A stretch of 22,864 nucleotides of DNA from a virus, in the IMG/VR virus record IMGVR_UViG_3300047382_000765, positions 1 to 22,864 of that record. One strand, 5' to 3'. The notes below the pieces were generated by a model that had not been told where the DNA came from, made no database searches, and worked only from the letters and a program-made list of their open reading frames with translations. The translations under genes and the position numbers were made by a program. Below are positions 21,893-22,864 of the stretch, piece after piece; position 1 is the first letter of the stretch, and the number at the start of each line of letters is the position of its first letter.

Positions 21893-22864
21893 TTCGTGTA
21901 CTCCTTTGATATGATCGCTTCGGAACTGAGCGGGACATCTTTCATCCACTCTGGCCCAGTCATCATGATCTGTTGAATCTCGTTTTTTATCTCTTCAGCT
22001 TTCTCCTCTTCTACCTCTACGACCACTTCGTCGTGTACATGAAGCACTACATCATATCCACCATCGTAGAGATTTTTTAGAATGAACCCGAAGCAGTCCC
22101 TCGCAAGCGCTTGGACACTGTTCTGAAACAAATTCGCGCCGTACATTTTGGTCCGCCTGATGCTCCCAAGCTGCGTGGCGCAGGTCACACCATCGGGCTC
22201 ATGGCGACACCTGAAATATTTTAAAGTTCTACCGCTCGGTATATCGATCTCGAATGTACCACCCTCATTTGCGACGGCTTTTAAATCGCGATCAAGAGCT
22301 TTCCAAGACGATGTAATCTTTGGATTCTTGTCCCGAAAATCCTGCACCTGTATAAATGCATTTACCCATTGGCGGCGCTCTTCAGTCGGTAAATTAGAAT
22401 AGGCTGAGAACTTACCGGGCTGATATTTCTTGGCAAATTCCTGAAATCTCAGTTCATCCTGACGGCTAAAGCTGGAATCTAGAATCTGTGTCTGTCCATA
22501 TGCCTTAACTGTCTCTGCAAATTTGAACCATCCACTCCCGTACCCAAGCTGAAGAACACGAACCTTAGACAATAAATAGAGCTCAGGATCTTCGTCTTTC
22601 AACTTCCCGCCTGTCCATCCCATTGTCTGCCTTGCGTGTGCCTCATACGGGCTCATCCCTTCGGCCACAAGTCGCAGGAAATCATTATCGCCCGCAAGGA
22701 ATGCAGTTAATCTCGGCTCGATCTGAGACAAATCAGATATGATCAATGTCTTTCCTTCGCCCGGGCTAACGACATTACGAATATTAACCCCGTACTTAGT
22801 GTCCCGTGGCATGTTCTGTACATTAAACCCAGCGTCTCCGCTCCATCTTCCGGTAGCATCAGCC
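21889..22864 (-). CDS. family A DNA polymerase, N-terminal part outside the window
   Basis: The frame runs open to the window end, so the gene starts beyond it; the visible part is the polymerase palm and fingers (about 325 residues). It starts with ATGRWSGDAGFNVQNMPRD, the conserved 'TGRWS...N.QN.PR' element. Motif A is LIISDLSQIEPRL. In the fingers helix, LLSKVRVLQLGYGSG aligns Lys with Pol I Lys758 and Leu with position 762 (Phe in E. coli, Tyr in T7). Motif C is LHVHDEVVVEV. The residue usually Arg754 is Tyr here. Leu762 has been linked to temperate phages in studies of marine viral polymerases. This is the phage replicative polymerase, first visible gene of the leftward replication operon. 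Confidence 0.92.
   Translation of the reverse strand, partial: ADATGRWSGDAGFNVQNMPRDTKYGVNIRNVVSPGEGKTLIISDLSQIEPRLTAFLAGDNDFLRLVAEGMSPYEAHARQTMGWTGGKLKDEDPELYLLSKVRVLQLGYGSGWFKFAETVKAYGQTQILDSSFSRQDELRFQEFAKKYQPGKFSAYSNLPTEERRQWVNAFIQVQDFRDKNPKITSSWKALDRDLKAVANEGGTFEIDIPSGRTLKYFRCRHEPDGVTCATQLGSIRRTKMYGANLFQNSVQALARDCFGFILKNLYDGGYDVVLHVHDEVVVEVEEEKAEEIKNEIQQIMMTGPEWMKDVPLSSEAIISKEYTK

Noticed and set aside
21482-21976. Rightward open frame of 164 codons opposite dNMP kinase and polymerase
   Set aside because: Both opposite-strand genes have clear catalytic motifs here; this frame has no recognisable content.

Overview
The window is a contiguous piece of a temperate, tailed double-stranded DNA bacteriophage or prophage. 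It is gene-dense, with many start/stop overlaps of the ATGA or TAATG kind. It holds virion genes, a lysis-like cluster, a tyrosine integrase with what looks like an attP site, and a leftward DNA-replication block. The capsid protein resembles the N4-gp56/DUF4043 family. An adaptor-like protein and a propeller-like tail protein follow it, and no tape-measure gene is visible, so a short-tailed (podovirus-like) particle is the best guess. The host cannot be named from the sequence. The best clue is a 40-nt fragment matching the 5' half of a bacterial tRNA-Leu with anticodon CAA.

Layout, left to right. (1) 1-2791: fibre region. It has a LamG-like adhesin cut by the window edge, a small unknown gene, a two-gene leftward module (a small helix-turn-helix protein and a mini fibre-like protein), and a long coiled-coil fibre gene with 141-bp repeats that ends in a strong terminator. 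(2) 2797-3535: lipoprotein-like membrane protein, small holin-like protein and a tiny Cys/Lys-rich protein. (3) 3582-7354: scaffold-like protein, major capsid protein with its own terminator, an unknown gene and an adaptor-like protein. (4) 7359-16907: six tightly packed rightward genes plus a short gene for a CGGC protein, mostly very large, repetitive or Ig-like virion proteins. They include four 185-residue repeats, four 66-bp repeats and a tail protein with more than 50 cysteines. The genes at 13011, 15967 and 16245 look like parts of one split tail protein.

(5) 16909-18875: leftward integrase, then an intergenic control region with the tRNA half, a core palindrome, two identical flanking 20-bp repeats and two overlapping back-to-back promoters whose -35 boxes lie in one palindrome. 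Two small rightward genes follow; the second has a helix-turn-helix. (6) 18744-22864: leftward replication operon, read right to left. It has a family A DNA polymerase (cut by the window edge), a dNMP kinase, a primase-polymerase/SF3 helicase fusion and a PD-(D/E)XK nuclease, all with overlapping ends.

The most interesting segment is 18035-18274. The midpoint of the two flanking repeats falls on the anticodon of the tRNA half. The leftward promoter would start transcription at the tRNA 5' end, so one small region may control integration, integrase expression, the opposing regulatory operon and repair of the host tRNA. The polymerase carries Leu at the position equivalent to E. coli Pol I residue 762, which fits published associations with temperate phages. 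No portal, terminase, endolysin or complete tRNA gene is visible in the window.
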